A DNA stretch of 28,948 bases. Source: Euryarchaeota archaeon UBA24 (GTDB taxonomy: Archaea; Halobacteriota; Halobacteria; Halobacteriales; Hikarchaeaceae). The stretch lies in contig DASO01000016.1 in the NCBI GenBank assembly GCA_002503845.1, positions 61,835 through 90,782 on the forward strand, in the 5' to 3' direction. The notes under the pieces are model-generated. The model was not told where the DNA came from and ran no database searches. It saw nothing but the letters and a program-made list of their open reading frames with translations. The position numbers and the translations under genes are program-made. This document shows positions 15,740 through 24,033 of this stretch, piece by piece; the stretch's first letter is position 1; every line of letters starts with the position of its first letter.

Positions 15740-16726
15740 TTAAATTCCCAAAATTTTTCTTGCTTGTTTTGGTGTAGCAATTTCACGGCCAAGGTTTTCA
15801 CAGATATTAACTACGGTTTCGACTACTTGCTGGCAGGTTTTTATTTTTTCATCTTTATGAGGATACATGTATACGGTGTCTTCCATACCTATACGTACGA
15901 CTTGATACCCCATCATTATTGCCTCGACTGTCAGAGGTAGCCAATTTCTTCCACCTACAACACTCCCCTGAACGGTGTCTTCTCTAGGGAGTGGGTTTGT
16001 TTCCCACATAGAAGCTAAATATAGTGCCCCCCAGGGGTGAGGGGCGGTTGGGCCGGAGGTGAAGTATGCGTGATCACCACAAGTTGTGTTTACATAATAG
16101 GGTTTTTTCCAGACTCCTGTGTCAACAAGCCATCTTTTGAGTCGAGGGTATGCTTTGTAAGAATAAGCCATCATTTCCGGTTTGAGGCCATTGTCTTGGA
16201 GGAAGTTCACCCATCCTTGTAAAATATCAGGGTTCATCACGAAAGGGGCTCTAGGGTCTAAGGCATCTCCCAAAGGGGAGCCAGTAACCATATCAACATA
16301 TCCAGGACCGTACTCATCGAGAATCCTACCGATAGTTTGTTCTAAAAGAGGGACCCCAAAAGTGGCACCTTCGATGTTGCTCCTTACATTAATAGTAGTA
16401 ATAGGATTGTGTTCTTTTTGGATTAGTTTAATTGTTTTAACTATAGTCTCAGGGGATGCATCGGGAATACCATCCTCCCTGCGGACGTGGAGATGTGCCA
16501 TAGAAGCCCCAGCATTCATCGCCCCGATTACCTGATCTGCAACTTCTTCTGCCACATAAGGTTGGTGGGGATTCAAATCTCTTTTTATAAATGATCCACA
16601 AGGGGCGACTTCTATTATTAGAGGAGTATCCAAAGTGTCAATTGGATCTGCATTATGGCCTTGGTAACTTTTCCAAGGAGTTTTATAATAGCTTTCATCC
16701 TTATAGCCAAATTCGGTATCAACCAT
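15740..16726 (-). CDS. Beta-keto-acid cleavage enzyme (BKACE, DUF849 family)
   Basis: 328 residues, TIM-barrel, zinc-dependent. The family cleaves a beta-keto acid with acetyl-CoA to acetoacetate plus a new acyl-CoA; 3-keto-5-aminohexanoate cleavage enzyme (Kce) is the founding member. Zinc ligands are visible as HLHVR (His78, His80) and the Glu of GMEDTVY (Glu282). TINVRSNIEGATFG and VDMVTGSPLGDA are typical active-site loops. The true substrate cannot be read from sequence. It is next to the ketone-carboxylase-like genes, whose product would be a beta-keto acid. A TATA-like TTATACTTAAG (minus strand, about 16748-16758) lies about 27 bp upstream. Confidence 0.88.
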   Translation of the reverse strand: MVDTEFGYKDESYYKTPWKSYQGHNADPIDTLDTPLIIEVAPCGSFIKRDLNPHQPYVAEEVADQVIGAMNAGASMAHLHVRREDGIPDASPETIVKTIKLIQKEHNPITTINVRSNIEGATFGVPLLEQTIGRILDEYGPGYVDMVTGSPLGDALDPRAPFVMNPDILQGWVNFLQDNGLKPEMMAYSYKAYPRLKRWLVDTGVWKKPYYVNTTCGDHAYFTSGPTAPHPWGALYLASMWETNPLPREDTVQGSVVGGRNWLPLTVEAIMMGYQVVRIGMEDTVYMYPHKDEKIKTCQQVVETVVNICENLGREIATPKQARKILGI

Positions 16727-16840
16727 AAGTACGGAGAGATCACTTAAGTATAATAATTATTTGATATCTCAACAGACTAACTGGTCAAATAATAGAGGGG
16801 GTTGAGATAGGATTAAGAGTGGGTGGACCCTGGAAGAAGT

Positions 16841-17260
16841 ATGAGAATGTCAAAAAAATTCATAGAGATGTTCGAAAAAAATGTTTTTTCAAGTCTCGCC
16901 ACCATAATGGAAGATGGATCCCCTCATGTAGTTCCAGTATGGGTGGGCATTGATGGTGAATATATAATAACTGCCGGAGGAATAGAGCACGTGAGGCATG
17001 CAAATATGAAACGGGACCCGAGAGTAGCACTTACAATTTCTGCTCCAGAAAACCCATATGAAGTGTACTTAGTTAGGGGAAAGGTAGTAAGCATGTCAAA
17101 ACGAGGGGGGAAAGAATTTCTAGACCAAGAGGCCCAACGAAGATGGGGAGTACAAGAATACCCATTTCAAAAGAAAAAGGAACGATATCTAATTCAGATT
17201 CTACCGGAGAAAATTATAGATACTTCTTCAGTCATTCCAGACGGCGTAGACATAAGATAA
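16841..17260 (+). CDS. PPOX/FDOR-family flavoprotein (F420 or FMN dependent)
   Basis: 139 residues from ATG 16841; an upstream in-frame GTG at 16823 and ATG 16847 are alternatives. TATA-like ATTAAG near 16812-16817 favours 16841. Split-beta-barrel fold of the pyridoxamine-phosphate-oxidase superfamily: SLATIMEDGSPHVVPVWVG (about 19-37), then the cofactor-binding stretch RHANMKRDPRVALTI, and PYEVYLVRGKV. It is closest in feel to Rv1155-type F420-binding FDORs. The reaction is unknown; these enzymes reduce or oxidise small conjugated substrates. It stands divergently between BKACE and the HyuA-like gene, ending 2 bp from the HyuA-like stop. Confidence 0.8.
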   Translation: MRMSKKFIEMFEKNVFSSLATIMEDGSPHVVPVWVGIDGEYIITAGGIEHVRHANMKRDPRVALTISAPENPYEVYLVRGKVVSMSKRGGKEFLDQEAQRRWGVQEYPFQKKKERYLIQILPEKIIDTSSVIPDGVDIR

Positions 17261-17261
17261 G

Positions 17262-19415
17262 TTAAGAAGATTCAAACGAGAGTGATAAGATTCCAGTTAA
17301 TTTGTTATCGACCGTATACGTTGAGTTTGGTGGGACAGCTATGGTTGTAAAAGGGGCTTCGATGATTGCAGGCCCATTGACAACATTTCCAGAGAGTAAT
17401 TTACTCCAGTCATAGATGATGGAAGATTGAAAACCGTCGGGAAGCCAATAGACAGGTCTTGATCCTGTTTCTGCAGATTGTGGGTCGGATCCAGACAATG
17501 GATATTCCGCTAGAAGTGGTTTGTCACGAGGGGCAGTTGCTTGGAGTACAAAATTGTCTATTTCCACTCCGTTTTGGGGAGTAGTAGATATCGGACTATA
17601 CACCTCATTGTACTCTTTCTCAAATGCGGATGAAATGGTTGAGATATCCTGATCGGAAGTGAGTTCAGTTAGAGGAGAAGTAACGCGAGTCACATCCAAC
17701 TGCCCCCCGTATTTCATGTCAAGATATAATTCAAATGAAAGTTGATCTTCCCCATACCCCTCGCCATTAAAATCGTGGATCGCTAGTTCTTGGAGATCGA
17801 GTACTGTTTGGTTGAATTCGTCGAAATTTTGGTAAGGATCCAAAGTCCCTGGTTGGAGTAGAGGGATATGTAAAGACTGTTCGTAGATATGTTTTGTATC
17901 CATGACACTAGAACCAAAAGCAGAAAATACAGAGGAATAGGGGAATACGATGATTGTGTTCACTCCGGCGTGTTTTGCGAATCCTTCTGCGTGTGTTGGT
18001 CCAGCGCCCCCAATGGCAAATAGAACAAAATTTTGAGGATCATACCCCCGGAGTGCAGTCTCCTTGTAGATGGTACTTCCCATTTCAGCATCAGTTATGG
18101 AGCGGATCAAACTCGCTGCTTCGACCACATCTATTCCGAGTGGATCTGCAACTTGTCGCTGTACTGCACGCTCTGCGTGTCGTACACTCAGTGGTTTTTC
18201 CCCCCCATGGAATCCAGAGGGATCTATATAGCCTAAGATAACATCTGCATCAGTTACAGTTGGATTCCGTCCACCTTGGTTATAACAGGCAGGGCCTGGA
18301 TTTGATCCAGCACTCTCTGGTCCAACTTCTATTTTGTTGTCTAGATCCACCCTTACTCGTGCGATAGACCCCCCACCAGCACCTATGGACTGACTTTTGA
18401 GCATGGTGCTATGAACCCTCCAGCGATCTACGACGGGTTCAAGATTGTAAGTTCGAGAAGCCCCTCCAGCGATCAAAGATAGATCAAAACTAGTTCCCCC
18501 CATGTCTGCTGCAATCACATTTTCATAACCATAGATACCACCAAGATAAGAACCACCGACCAGAGCAGAAGCAGGACCGCCTTTGAATGTATCAATTGCA
18601 CTCGTTCGGAAGATTTCTGCAGTCCCACCGGTGTTGTGAATCATTTGAAGTGGTTTAACATATCCGCGCTGTCTAAGTTCATCTCCAATGCCATACAATT
18701 CATCGATCATAGATTGATGAAGATATGCACTTAGCATAGTTGTAATTGTGCGTTCATATTCACCTTTTTTTCTGCTTATTTCAGAAGATAAAAATGCAGG
18801 TGCACTTCCGAGATATGCATCGGGGTATTCATCGGATATTATTTCTCTGACTTTTTGTTCATGAGTAGGATTTCTGTGAGACCATGCGAGGCACACGGCG
18901 AACCCTCTGGCTCCTTGTTCAACCAGGTATCGTACTTTATCGCGAAGATCGGCTTCGTCGAGTGGCCGCATGATTTCACCTTTGAAATTGATTCGTTCGC
19001 GAACGCCGACTATCATATCTTGAGGAACTATGGGTTCTGGTTTATCGGATCGTGAAACATTTCGTTGTTCATGTACCGTCATCCCATCGGTCCATTGTGA
19101 TCCGCGCCCAACAGGGACTATGTCTTCAAGTCCATTGGTGACAAGAACTCCAAGTTTTGAACCACTTCGAGAAATTAATTTGTTTAACGCGAAAGTTGTA
19201 GAGTATCGAATTGCGGTTGCACTGGCAATTAGGTCATTGGGGTCAACATTTAGATCTCTAGATGCGGAGATGATAGAATTGAGAAATCCAATGGACAAAT
19301 CGTGACTAGTGGTCTCTGCTTTTCCGGTGACTATAGTTCCATTTGAGCGAACGAAACAGTCAGTGAAAGTTCCACCTATATCGACATCAATGGTTGTGTT
19401 AAGCTTTTTTGTCAT
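17262..19415 (-). CDS. HyuA-like subunit of an ATP-dependent ketone carboxylase or hydantoinase
   Basis: 717 residues of the hydantoinase A/oxoprolinase family, with an actin-like ATPase fold. Nucleotide-site motifs are DVDIGGTFTD (10-19) and ADMGGTSFDLSLI (303-315); GAGGGSIARV follows at about 345. The family phosphorylates amide or enol oxygen: in acetone and acetophenone carboxylases this subunit, with HyuB, activates the ketone and bicarbonate. Its first four bases overlap the end of the small zinc-protein gene (ATGA), so the two are translationally coupled. That partner makes a ketone-carboxylase role likelier than hydantoinase or 5-oxoprolinase, but the substrate is inference. Confidence 0.88.
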   Translation of the reverse strand: MTKKLNTTIDVDIGGTFTDCFVRSNGTIVTGKAETTSHDLSIGFLNSIISASRDLNVDPNDLIASATAIRYSTTFALNKLISRSGSKLGVLVTNGLEDIVPVGRGSQWTDGMTVHEQRNVSRSDKPEPIVPQDMIVGVRERINFKGEIMRPLDEADLRDKVRYLVEQGARGFAVCLAWSHRNPTHEQKVREIISDEYPDAYLGSAPAFLSSEISRKKGEYERTITTMLSAYLHQSMIDELYGIGDELRQRGYVKPLQMIHNTGGTAEIFRTSAIDTFKGGPASALVGGSYLGGIYGYENVIAADMGGTSFDLSLIAGGASRTYNLEPVVDRWRVHSTMLKSQSIGAGGGSIARVRVDLDNKIEVGPESAGSNPGPACYNQGGRNPTVTDADVILGYIDPSGFHGGEKPLSVRHAERAVQRQVADPLGIDVVEAASLIRSITDAEMGSTIYKETALRGYDPQNFVLFAIGGAGPTHAEGFAKHAGVNTIIVFPYSSVFSAFGSSVMDTKHIYEQSLHIPLLQPGTLDPYQNFDEFNQTVLDLQELAIHDFNGEGYGEDQLSFELYLDMKYGGQLDVTRVTSPLTELTSDQDISTISSAFEKEYNEVYSPISTTPQNGVEIDNFVLQATAPRDKPLLAEYPLSGSDPQSAETGSRPVYWLPDGFQSSIIYDWSKLLSGNVVNGPAIIEAPFTTIAVPPNSTYTVDNKLTGILSLSFESS

Positions 19416-19768
19416 GGTTTTGTGCGCAGGTGGATGCTACCTTCAGATATTTTTGTGCGAAGTTGGTCAATATCTATGTCTATGTCATGAGTTATAGGAT
19501 GACCAAGGGGCAAATATTCATTTTCGATCATGATTCCGCAATGGGGACAATAAAATTCAATAATTTTACACCATTTAGGGTCTGGAGAAAATTTATATTC
19601 GGTGTCAATCTCAGAATGATGTATTTCAGAGGGGTCCCTCTCTGCGATTGTACATCCAGTTTTGTAATTTGAATTGCAATCTATCAAATCTCCATTACAA
19701 GAGCTACAAACCCACATCTCAGAATCCAAGTTTATATCTAAATAGGGAGTAATTTCGACAGAAACCAT
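19412..19768 (-). CDS. Small zinc protein, acetone/acetophenone carboxylase small-subunit-like
   Basis: 118 residues with two CxxC pairs: CSSCNGDL (about 21-28) and CPHCG (about 74-78), plus two further cysteines between them. This looks like the gamma subunit of acetone carboxylase (AcxC) or ApcB of acetophenone carboxylase, which bind zinc and sit beside HyuA/HyuB-like subunits; the length is close to what I recall for ApcB and shorter than AcxC. It overlaps the HyuA-like gene by 4 bp. A TATA-like CCTTTTATCC on the minus strand (about 19794-19803) could give it a promoter of its own. A generic zinc ribbon is the alternative; the position makes the subunit call reasonable. Confidence 0.7.
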   Translation of the reverse strand: MVSVEITPYLDINLDSEMWVCSSCNGDLIDCNSNYKTGCTIAERDPSEIHHSEIDTEYKFSPDPKWCKIIEFYCPHCGIMIENEYLPLGHPITHDIDIDIDQLRTKISEGSIHLRTKP

Positions 19769-19813
19769 ATTTGTAATGAATAATAGAGTATGGAGGATAA
19801 AAGGCTGATGAAT

Positions 19814-20608
19814 TCAATAATAGCCGTATGCAGTCCAGCCTCCATCGACTGGGAGAATGGCCCCAGTAACATCTGGGATTTTATCAGAAGCTAGAAATGC
19901 AACGGATTCGGAGATCGATCCGAGCGATGTTAGGCGGTGAGTTGGAGTTCGTGCTAAAATCGAATCTAAATCTGCACCACCCCCTATTGTCCTTACAGTT
20001 TCTTCCCCGAGGGCTCTATCGATGGTTCGATCTTTTTCCACAAAATTGGGGGCTATTGCATTGACTCGGACCCCGTCGGAGGCCCATTCAATGGCAAACA
20101 CTTTTGTCAACATGTTTATCGCTGCTTTTGCAGTACTGTATCCGGTTCGGTATGGGAATGCAGCAAATCCGGCATTGGAAGAGATGTTTACAATGGCACC
20201 TTGTTTTTGTTCCAACATAGGGACTGCGGCTATTTTCGAACATAGATAAGTCCCTTGTACATGGACATCCATGACACGTGTCCATTCTTCTAGAGATTGT
20301 TCAATGGACGGAATTGATTTTTGAAAGATTCCTGCGTTATTTACTAATACATCAAGTGAATCGCAGTTTTTGAGTGTATATTCAACCATAGATTTGACAG
20401 ACTGTTCGTCTCTTACGTCTACTTGTACTGCGTAAGAAGTTCCAGCCCCGTTGAGAGATTCTGCAGTTTCTTTTGCATGGTTTAGATCTATATCAGCGAC
20501 CACTACATCGCCGCCTCCGTTCATAAAACGAGTGGCTATTGCCTTTCCAACGCCGCTGGCTGCCCCAGTGACAATAATAGTTTTTCCAAGGAAATCAGAA
20601 GGTTCCAT
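19814..20608 (-). CDS. Short-chain dehydrogenase/reductase (probably NAD-dependent)
   Basis: 264 residues, classical SDR. TGAASGVG (14-21) is the glycine-rich nucleotide loop, Asp39 in ADID suggests NAD(H) over NADP(H), and NNAG is at 90-93. The catalytic Ser is at about 143-144 (NISSNAG), with Tyr157 and Lys161 (YSTAK). It sits between the HyuB-like and small-subunit genes, 59 bp and 45 bp from them. In Aromatoleum an SDR, 1-phenylethanol dehydrogenase, makes the ketone for acetophenone carboxylase, so a secondary-alcohol dehydrogenase feeding this cluster is a fair guess. Substrate is not determined by the sequence. Confidence 0.87.
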   Translation of the reverse strand: MEPSDFLGKTIIVTGAASGVGKAIATRFMNGGGDVVVADIDLNHAKETAESLNGAGTSYAVQVDVRDEQSVKSMVEYTLKNCDSLDVLVNNAGIFQKSIPSIEQSLEEWTRVMDVHVQGTYLCSKIAAVPMLEQKQGAIVNISSNAGFAAFPYRTGYSTAKAAINMLTKVFAIEWASDGVRVNAIAPNFVEKDRTIDRALGEETVRTIGGGADLDSILARTPTHRLTSLGSISESVAFLASDKIPDVTGAILPVDGGWTAYGYY

Positions 20609-20667
20609 GGGGGTTTAGAGACCTGTGACCGTAATTAAGTTGTATATTTAGAAAAAGGAAAAATGGG

Positions 20668-22674
20668 TTAAAATGTAGAAACGGGTATGGGGGGACTTTG
20701 TTTAGACCAGGCATTAGAAAAGGTGTCGTATGAAGTTCCACGGGATAAACGGGATTTTAATGCTTCTTCCCTAAGTTTGGAAGTTTCATTGAGATCTAAA
20801 ACGCCATCGCGAATACAAACATGGTAAACGTTTGTTGCAGTCCATTCAGAGATGAAATGTTTATTAAAATCAGAAAGAACATCTTCAGGGTCACGTTCGA
20901 TTGGATCTCCAAAGCCACCACCACCAGAAGATAGGGTTATCCAGATGTCGCCCTTGTCAAGGGTTCGATTACTTCGATTGATTCGCTCGAATCGGTAATC
21001 GCCAGAAAGGGATTTGTCAACGACCAAGTCTCGAACGGAAACGGGAAAGTCAGTTCCATTTTCTAAAAGATCTAGTGCGTCGCTTCCAATGATAGAGATT
21101 CCTGGTAATGAAGTGGAAGCATAGCCACCAAAAACCCCATTGTCATGAGGAATTCTAGATCCTTTCCCACGAGAAGTTACTTCAACAGGACCAGAAATGA
21201 CTACATTAACATTTTGAGTTCCAACACCGCCCCTGTATTTACCAAACCCATGGGCATCATTGAAATGCCTTCGTGTCAATCCGAGAAAAATACCATGTTC
21301 TTCGAAATCTTCTAGGTTGTTTGTTTTCCCCCATGGTGAGTAAAAGAACCCATGAGCATTCATACCGTCTTTGTCGTGGCGTGCCCCCTGGCCATCGGTG
21401 TTTAGTGTAAATGAAAAGCTCTCTGAAATTGGCCATCCAATATTATTGATTCCTTTGAAAGATCCCCCTCCAGAATGGGCGCTAGGGGCTGCCACGGCGC
21501 GGGTGGGGTCTGTGGAATAAAGTAGGCGTGTGAAAGCGTCGAAGCACAGAGAAATGACAGATCTTCCTAAATAGACGCAATTGCAGACAGATTTCTCAGG
21601 ACCTGCGTTGAGAAGAGACCCATCGGGGACTTCAAAAGTGAAAGGTGCCAACGTCCCAGTAGAGACGGGGAGATCATGGAAAACATAAGGATATATGTAT
21701 GTCGCAAGGAATGCAGCCACGCCATGTCCATAGGTATTGTAAGACCCATCACATTCTGGTGAAGTGCCAGTGAAATCTAAATGGATAGAATCCCCCTTTT
21801 TGTGTACAGCTAATGCAACTTTTAATAAAGTTTCATCGTTGCCGGTGGTATCGACGAATGCGACAGATTTGTAGACCCCGTCAGTCCAGGAAGAAATTCT
21901 AGCTCTTGCTCCAGATTCTGCGGCATCGATTATTTTTCGGAAGAGTCCATGGACATGTTCGGGTCCAATTTCTTGGGCTAATTCTTGGACCCTGTGGCGT
22001 AGTTTATCCGTAGCAGTGCATCTCGCTCTGACATCTATTTCTTGCATTTGCGGAGCACGAGAAATAAAGTTGACCATCATATCCATCAGATCATCTCTAA
22101 TTTCATAATTCTCAGCGATTTTAATAGGAGTAAGACGCATGCCTTCATCATGTCGAGAAGTTGCTTTTTGAGGCATCCCGCCGGGTTCGATCGCGCCTGT
22201 TTCTTGTTGGTGGACTGCGGCAGAGCTCCAAGCTATCAATTCGTCTTCGAAGAAAATAGGCATGATTGCGAATTGATCGGGGTTGTGCAGACCCCCAACA
22301 AGTGCTTCATTGGTATAAAAAATATCTCCTGGGCGAACTTTGACATTGGAATTTCCATCAATGTATAGATCGATTATATATTTTATCGGCAATTGTGCTA
22401 TGGCAGCGTGGATATAAGTACCACAACTAGCAGAGACTAGATCTCCTTTTGCATTATGTAATCCAACCACTAGATCCCCGGATCGAAGAAACGCAGAAAC
22501 TCCAGTTCGGACAAACACAGTTCTAGCCTCATCGAGAGCCACGTCTAACTTATTGGAATAGACTTCATACATCCCAGGTTGGATTTTTGCTGCATATTCG
22601 ATCTCCTTCTCGGTCGCGGGTTCTGTTCGAATCCATTCCCGCATTGAAATCTGTATTGCTGCGTAATCTAACAT
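20668..22674 (-). CDS. HyuB-like subunit of an ATP-dependent ketone carboxylase or hydantoinase
   Basis: 668 residues of the hydantoinase B/oxoprolinase family. Typical blocks are GGLHNPDQFAIMPIFFEDEL (about 147-166), the PGGMPQKATSRHDEGMRLTP region, DFTGTSPECDGSYNT (about 301-315), and the glycine-rich end ITLSSGGGGFGDP. It is shorter than acetone carboxylase AcxB (about 776 residues) and nearer to other HyuB proteins. It forms the catalytic partner of the HyuA-like subunit, although an SDR gene is inserted between them and the small subunit. A TATA-like CTTTATCCC (minus strand, about 22700-22708) lies about 29 bp before the ATG. Confidence 0.88.
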   Translation of the reverse strand: MLDYAAIQISMREWIRTEPATEKEIEYAAKIQPGMYEVYSNKLDVALDEARTVFVRTGVSAFLRSGDLVVGLHNAKGDLVSASCGTYIHAAIAQLPIKYIIDLYIDGNSNVKVRPGDIFYTNEALVGGLHNPDQFAIMPIFFEDELIAWSSAAVHQQETGAIEPGGMPQKATSRHDEGMRLTPIKIAENYEIRDDLMDMMVNFISRAPQMQEIDVRARCTATDKLRHRVQELAQEIGPEHVHGLFRKIIDAAESGARARISSWTDGVYKSVAFVDTTGNDETLLKVALAVHKKGDSIHLDFTGTSPECDGSYNTYGHGVAAFLATYIYPYVFHDLPVSTGTLAPFTFEVPDGSLLNAGPEKSVCNCVYLGRSVISLCFDAFTRLLYSTDPTRAVAAPSAHSGGGSFKGINNIGWPISESFSFTLNTDGQGARHDKDGMNAHGFFYSPWGKTNNLEDFEEHGIFLGLTRRHFNDAHGFGKYRGGVGTQNVNVVISGPVEVTSRGKGSRIPHDNGVFGGYASTSLPGISIIGSDALDLLENGTDFPVSVRDLVVDKSLSGDYRFERINRSNRTLDKGDIWITLSSGGGGFGDPIERDPEDVLSDFNKHFISEWTATNVYHVCIRDGVLDLNETSKLREEALKSRLSRGTSYDTFSNAWSKQSPPIPVSTF

Positions 22675-22726
22675 TATACTATATCAGGTGGAGGAGGGGA
22701 TAAAGTGTTTACTTTTGAAAAATTAG

Positions 22727-23896
22727 TTAGATTGCTGTTGATTTTTCAGAGTCATCTAGTGCGTCGTACTCTGGACAATTTTCTAACTGTTCAAATCCAC
22801 ATCCTAGATCTAACCATCCGAGTTCATAGCCATGAGAGGGTTCTGTAACGACCATTTTTGCCGGATTCTCTGGGTCGTCGTTGAAATGTTGGAACTGACA
22901 TCCTTCGGGGGATAGAGGTATTGCCATATAATCCTCGGCTTCCCATTCGAGGCGTTTTGGTCCATCGGGGTATCTAGCTCCATCTATAATAGTATGTCCT
23001 TTCCCCCCCATTATGTAATGGACTAATCCCCCTTGTCGATGTTGTTTTCCACTTCGGCTTCCGGGTGGAATTTCTTGAATATAGAATAGAAGAGATCGCA
23101 TAGATCGGTCTTCAAAGGAAGGGTGGAGATACCATTTCATTTTTCCTTGGGGATTGATTTCGTATTCTAGATCTTCGCCCCGGATTACAGCCCAATTTCC
23201 AGCCCCTTGTGCCTGGGCGACCATTTTTCGGTAATTGTTTCGTAAAACGACTAGATCATCGTACAAGCTGTTGGTTGTTTCAGGGGGTGTGTAGTCAGCC
23301 CAGTCTGCATAGTCGAAGTCTAGAAATAAATCGTAGTGGTCATCATACTCTTCGAAGTCATCTGCAGACATCATGTGAGAGTGTTTTTCTTGCCACTCTT
23401 TGTAAACTTCATTTTGAGTGAGTTCCGCACCGAGTTCTTCTAGATACGGTACGTGAATGAATGCGATCCATTCCGCAGGGTCATCGGGTCCCCTCATATT
23501 GAAATGTTGGTGCTCAATGCCACCTGGTTTTATAGGAAGGATAATAAGATCTTCTGGCCCCCATGGATGTCGAACGTCGTCGACTAATGTTTCTCCAGAT
23601 CCTTTCAATCCGAGGATGACAAGACTGCCCTGGTGAGTGTGTCGACCGTTTCTGTCTTCTATAGTTTTTCTAAAAACGAGTCGGTCAGGAAGTACTGCAT
23701 CGGGTTTAAGAGGGGTTGAATAATACTTCGACTTTCCGTTTCTCCCAACTTGCCAAGGAACATCTGAAGACTTGGTTACATGAGGAAGTTCGGTCCTGTC
23801 TCGGATTATTTTCAGATACTCAAGGAAATTTTCGTAAAAACCAGCGGGTTCCGGTTCTTGTTCTCGGACATGGGTTCTTTCTTTCTGACCTGCCAT
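22727..23896 (-). CDS. Bicupin protein, copy 1 (dioxygenase-like)
   Basis: 389 residues from ATG 23896. The longer frame to 23920 adds eight residues absent from the paralogue and would start inside the TATA-like box CATTATAATG (23918-23927), so I reject it. Two cupin domains: the first keeps HTH (His86, His88) and PGGIEHQHFN (His129), a plausible 3-His iron site. The second has QHR in place of HxH and Phe335 in place of the third ligand, so it probably does not bind metal. Layout recalls gentisate or hydroxynaphthoate dioxygenases, but neither identity nor substrate is shown. It lies 52 bp upstream of the HyuB-like gene, probably co-expressed. Confidence 0.78.
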   Translation of the reverse strand: MAGQKERTHVREQEPEPAGFYENFLEYLKIIRDRTELPHVTKSSDVPWQVGRNGKSKYYSTPLKPDAVLPDRLVFRKTIEDRNGRHTHQGSLVILGLKGSGETLVDDVRHPWGPEDLIILPIKPGGIEHQHFNMRGPDDPAEWIAFIHVPYLEELGAELTQNEVYKEWQEKHSHMMSADDFEEYDDHYDLFLDFDYADWADYTPPETTNSLYDDLVVLRNNYRKMVAQAQGAGNWAVIRGEDLEYEINPQGKMKWYLHPSFEDRSMRSLLFYIQEIPPGSRSGKQHRQGGLVHYIMGGKGHTIIDGARYPDGPKRLEWEAEDYMAIPLSPEGCQFQHFNDDPENPAKMVVTEPSHGYELGWLDLGCGFEQLENCPEYDALDDSEKSTAI

Positions 23897-23917
23897 GTGG
23901 TGAGATAGTACGCGACA

Positions 23918-23927
23918 CATTATAATG
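23918..23927 (-). promoter_or_regulatory. TATA-like box of bicupin copy 1
   Basis: CATTATAATG, a perfect 10-bp palindrome centred about 26 bp before the ATG at 23896. It sets the start of this gene. Confidence 0.5.
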
Positions 23928-24003
23928 ATGATGGATGTGTCTTTAGCGATATCGGAGTGTTATTGATTCGACAATCGGCGAGTTTGGAATCGACATAGGA
24001 AGA

Positions 24004-24011
24004 TCTATATT
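24004..24011 (+). promoter_or_regulatory. TATA-like box of the Cdc48-type gene
   Basis: TCTATATT centred about 27 bp before ATG 24034; it overlaps the alternative upstream ATG at 24010, which is therefore unlikely to be used. Confidence 0.5.
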
Positions 24012-24033
24012 GGAGATACTAGAACTAATAACA

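Noticed and set aside
16823..16840. GTG start for the FDOR gene
   Set aside because: Not excluded, but ATG 16841 has a better-placed TATA-like box and the extra six residues are not part of the fold.
17262..22674. Plain hydantoinase or 5-oxoprolinase identity for the HyuA/HyuB pair
   Set aside because: Still possible, but the coupled zinc small subunit, the SDR gene and nearby BKACE fit a ketone carboxylase better.
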